NCBI RefSeq assembly: GCF_910591885.1
Contig: NC_063277.1
Location: 16,579,164 to 16,643,163, forward strand
Direction: 5' to 3'
Length of the DNA stretch: 64,000 nt
DNA from: Bombus terrestris
Lineage: Eukaryota; Arthropoda; Insecta; Hymenoptera; Apidae
The position numbers and the translations under genes were made by a program. Shown in pieces: positions 61,689-64,000 of the stretch. Under the pieces are notes generated by a model, which made no database searches, had not been told where the DNA came from, and saw nothing but the letters and a program-made list of their open reading frames with translations. The stretch's first letter is position 1; each line of letters begins with the position of its first letter.

Positions 61689-64000
61689 TAATAGAAAATT
61701 AAAAGATACGAGTAATGCTTAGAAATATAGAAGACATCTAGTCTATTGAATTTATTAAGATACTTAACGAGTGAAACAAATGTTTGCGTAATTGTAAAGA
61801 CGTAAATTTGCATAAGCACTTACGAACATCTCGATTTTCGTCTGTGGAACCACGTTGTTCCATCGGAATCTTTACGGTAACCTTTCGTGTTCCAAACTAT
61901 ATCTCTTTTATGGTTATCTTCGTTCTAGATATTCCAAGATTTTTAGTATAAATATCTTTCACGATTGTCAGAGAATAAATGAAAATAGCCCGGAAACAAC
62001 AATTGTCAAGAACGATACCGAGATTCTAAGCATTTATAATTCAGCGTTTGAATGAAAACGAGAGTTTAAAATATCGCGTGAACACACAGGTTAAAACAAC
62101 TTGACCGTTTCATTTCGGATTTTTCAATGCGGCTATAACATTTGTGCCACCGTTTATTATTTCTGGTGAGTTTGTCAGGCAAGTTAGGTAATCGATTTAG
62201 AAACTCGCGCGTGGTCGGTCGTAGCTTCTCTGAAAGACAAGAGGTTACTGTAAGCCGCATTTCCATATTCATACCGCGGTGTTTCGAAATTTCGGCCAGT
62301 TGATCGTGTTTTACCTGTGCAGCTGGAATTTCATCGGCTGTAAATCAGGCAAAGAAATGGGGGCAACGGGTGAACGCGATAGCATGGATTCCGCGGCTTT
62401 ACGTTAATGAATTATTAGGGCTGTCGGAAAGTTTCGTCGTTTTTCGTGCCGTTGGCCAGAGATAATAAAATGCGTCTGGCTTAATCTCGTCGACCGATAG
62501 AACTTGCTTCTGCTTGTTTTAAACTATAATCCTTCATGTTCCCAGTGATTTTGCGAAATTCTTTTCGCCTGGTCATGTACAACCGGGAATTTCATCTCTG
62601 GCGAGTTTCGTCAAATTAACCCTGTTGTTATCGTTCTTAAAATTTCATTTTCCAGTTAGTCAGATTCGAAATCATTAGTTCAGCAAATTCATAGACAGTC
62701 AATTTTCAGAGAGCAAAATTAAATTTGCCCATGTCGAGGATAAATCTCGTTGCTTTTTTCATCAAAATGTTTGAACAGTTTTCCCAACCGAAACCCCCTG
62801 CTTTTTTGTTTCCATCGCGTCAATTCGGCGAGAACCATAACCGTAAAAGCGACGATATTAGTTCGCGCTTGGTGTCGAAAACACAGGCGAACCACTCGTA
62901 CTTGGCTGAATTTCAATCCTTTAAACCTTAGATTCCCTCATTTATAAATGTCTAGACCAGATCGTGTACCAAATTCCAGCGTGACACGATTTACCATATG
63001 TTGAGAATCCTCGAACACATTCGACACCAATCTAAATGGCATTCCTTAGGAGAATTTCACTTCGACTACGAAGCATAATTCCTAAAATCGATCCTAGGTA
63101 TTTCGTCAGATGCTGATATACATATTCGAACGAGATTATATTACCCTCCAAAAATTTGAAATCATTTCACAGCTCTAAACGTTCATGTTGAATCTTTCGC
63201 TAATTTTGTTGGATACCAAGCCTTCAAGGCTGTCTTACTTTATATTATCATATTCGTTGCAACATTGTCACTGTCATTTCTAACCACTGCAAATATCAAT
63301 TTCCCGGCTCTTTAAATAATAGAAATGACAATAGAAATCTCTTTTACGTTTTCTAGACTTCTCTCTAAATTGCTGGATGTCACGGGACACGTAACGATCG
63401 CAAAATTTTTATCATGGTTCATGTTATTTCTCAATTTTGTTTGCCCCATCGGCACCGTATTACAAGCCAAACCAAAGCTATAAAACGTAACACAAAATAC
63501 CGGAACGCGCAACGAGGGCAACGCATTATCGATAGGAACCATAAAAGATGGGTTTATCGGTGTCTGAAAATTGACATAAAATCGGCACTAGATTCTACCG
63601 ATGCTCCAATTTCTCCAGTAGCGCGTTATGGCGACTGGAAAAATATAATAATGGGTCAGAAACGGTGGGTTAATACGCTAATGGTCGACGAAAACACTTG
63701 CACGTGTCGTCGGCAACGTTGCGAAGAGGATAAAAGCCATCGAAAACGAGCTTTACGAGACCGAACACTTTGCAGCCTCGCCTAAACATCCCTGAACCGT
63801 GTTGCAATTCAAATAACTAAGCTTTGGGGGTGGTTCAAGGATGCTGGTATGAGATGGTATTCGCTCTACTCGCATACTTTACCTTGAGTATCGCGAGCGA
63901 GTGATAAAGTCACTTGATGCACGTCGTTTATGCATCGTTAAGGTAATTTTTAGTGATCTCCGACCGTGCAACTTACTTAACGGAGTTATTCTTTGTCTAC

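Larger units (their letters stand above)
56992..64000 (+). other. Intron or 3' continuation of the plus-strand gene, no exon recognised
   Basis: Mixed CpG-rich and AT-rich DNA continuing the composition of the giant intron. The longest frame (63414-63785, 123 codons, MVHVISQFCLPHRHRITSQT...) has no family motif or splice support. The mariner MITE and simple repeats are listed separately. Confidence 0.45.

Noticed and set aside
63414..63785. 123-codon plus-strand open frame
   Set aside because: No splice borders, no family motif; CpG-rich DNA here has few stops by composition.
1..64000. CRISPR arrays, operons, rRNA or tRNA genes, phage or viral genes
   Set aside because: None visible; the window is eukaryotic nuclear DNA with spliced genes.

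Overview
The window is nuclear DNA from an insect, most likely a hymenopteran and probably a bee. The evidence is two clear insect-type orthologues with short spliced exons, a very long CpG-rich first intron, and a mariner-type MITE. The species cannot be fixed from the sequence. Nothing prokaryotic, viral or organellar was seen. Most long open frames are chance frames in introns.

Layout. (1) 1-2,930, minus strand: the 5' end of shaggy/GSK-3. The first coding exon (896-980) encodes the Akt/PKA-regulated N-terminus with Ser9. It has a candidate non-coding leader exon ending at a strong donor (2,661) and a promoter-like block at 2,815-2,930 with a perfect CRE and an AAGATGGCG motif. The rest of shaggy lies left of the window. 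(2) 2,940-5,160: AT-rich intergenic DNA with a broken THAP zinc-finger remnant (4,461-4,641). (3) 5,189-5,688, plus strand: a tentative three-exon gene for a small basic protein behind an NRF1-like palindrome, followed by a 379-bp foldback element. (4) 7,664-9,989, minus strand: the complete coding region of myotubularin-related protein 9 in seven exons, 582 residues, a catalytically dead phosphoinositide phosphatase. (5) 11,000-64,000, plus strand: a candidate non-coding first exon (about 11,020-11,202) with a palindromic kappa-B site just upstream, then a 45.7-kb intron, a 57-bp exon (56,935-56,991), and more intron running off the right edge. The product is not identifiable here.

The giant intron carries two roughly 1-kb transposable elements fused head to head (16,995-18,970), a 98-nt hairpin, a degenerate 21-bp minisatellite, a minus-strand AATAAA plus poly(A) retroposition scar, a GC-rich island of unknown origin, and simple repeats. 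A 208-bp mariner MITE with TA target sites lies at 61,481-61,688.

The base composition is sharply divided. About 2,940-10,900, holding MTMR9 and the putative small gene, is AT-rich and CpG-poor. Both flanks, the shaggy 5' region and the giant intron, are CpG-rich. In bees this contrast usually separates germline-methylated housekeeping genes from unmethylated developmental ones. The genes do not form a pathway or operon. The strongest candidates for something undescribed are the inverted transposon dimer with its conserved frame and the possible small-protein gene at 5.3 kb.
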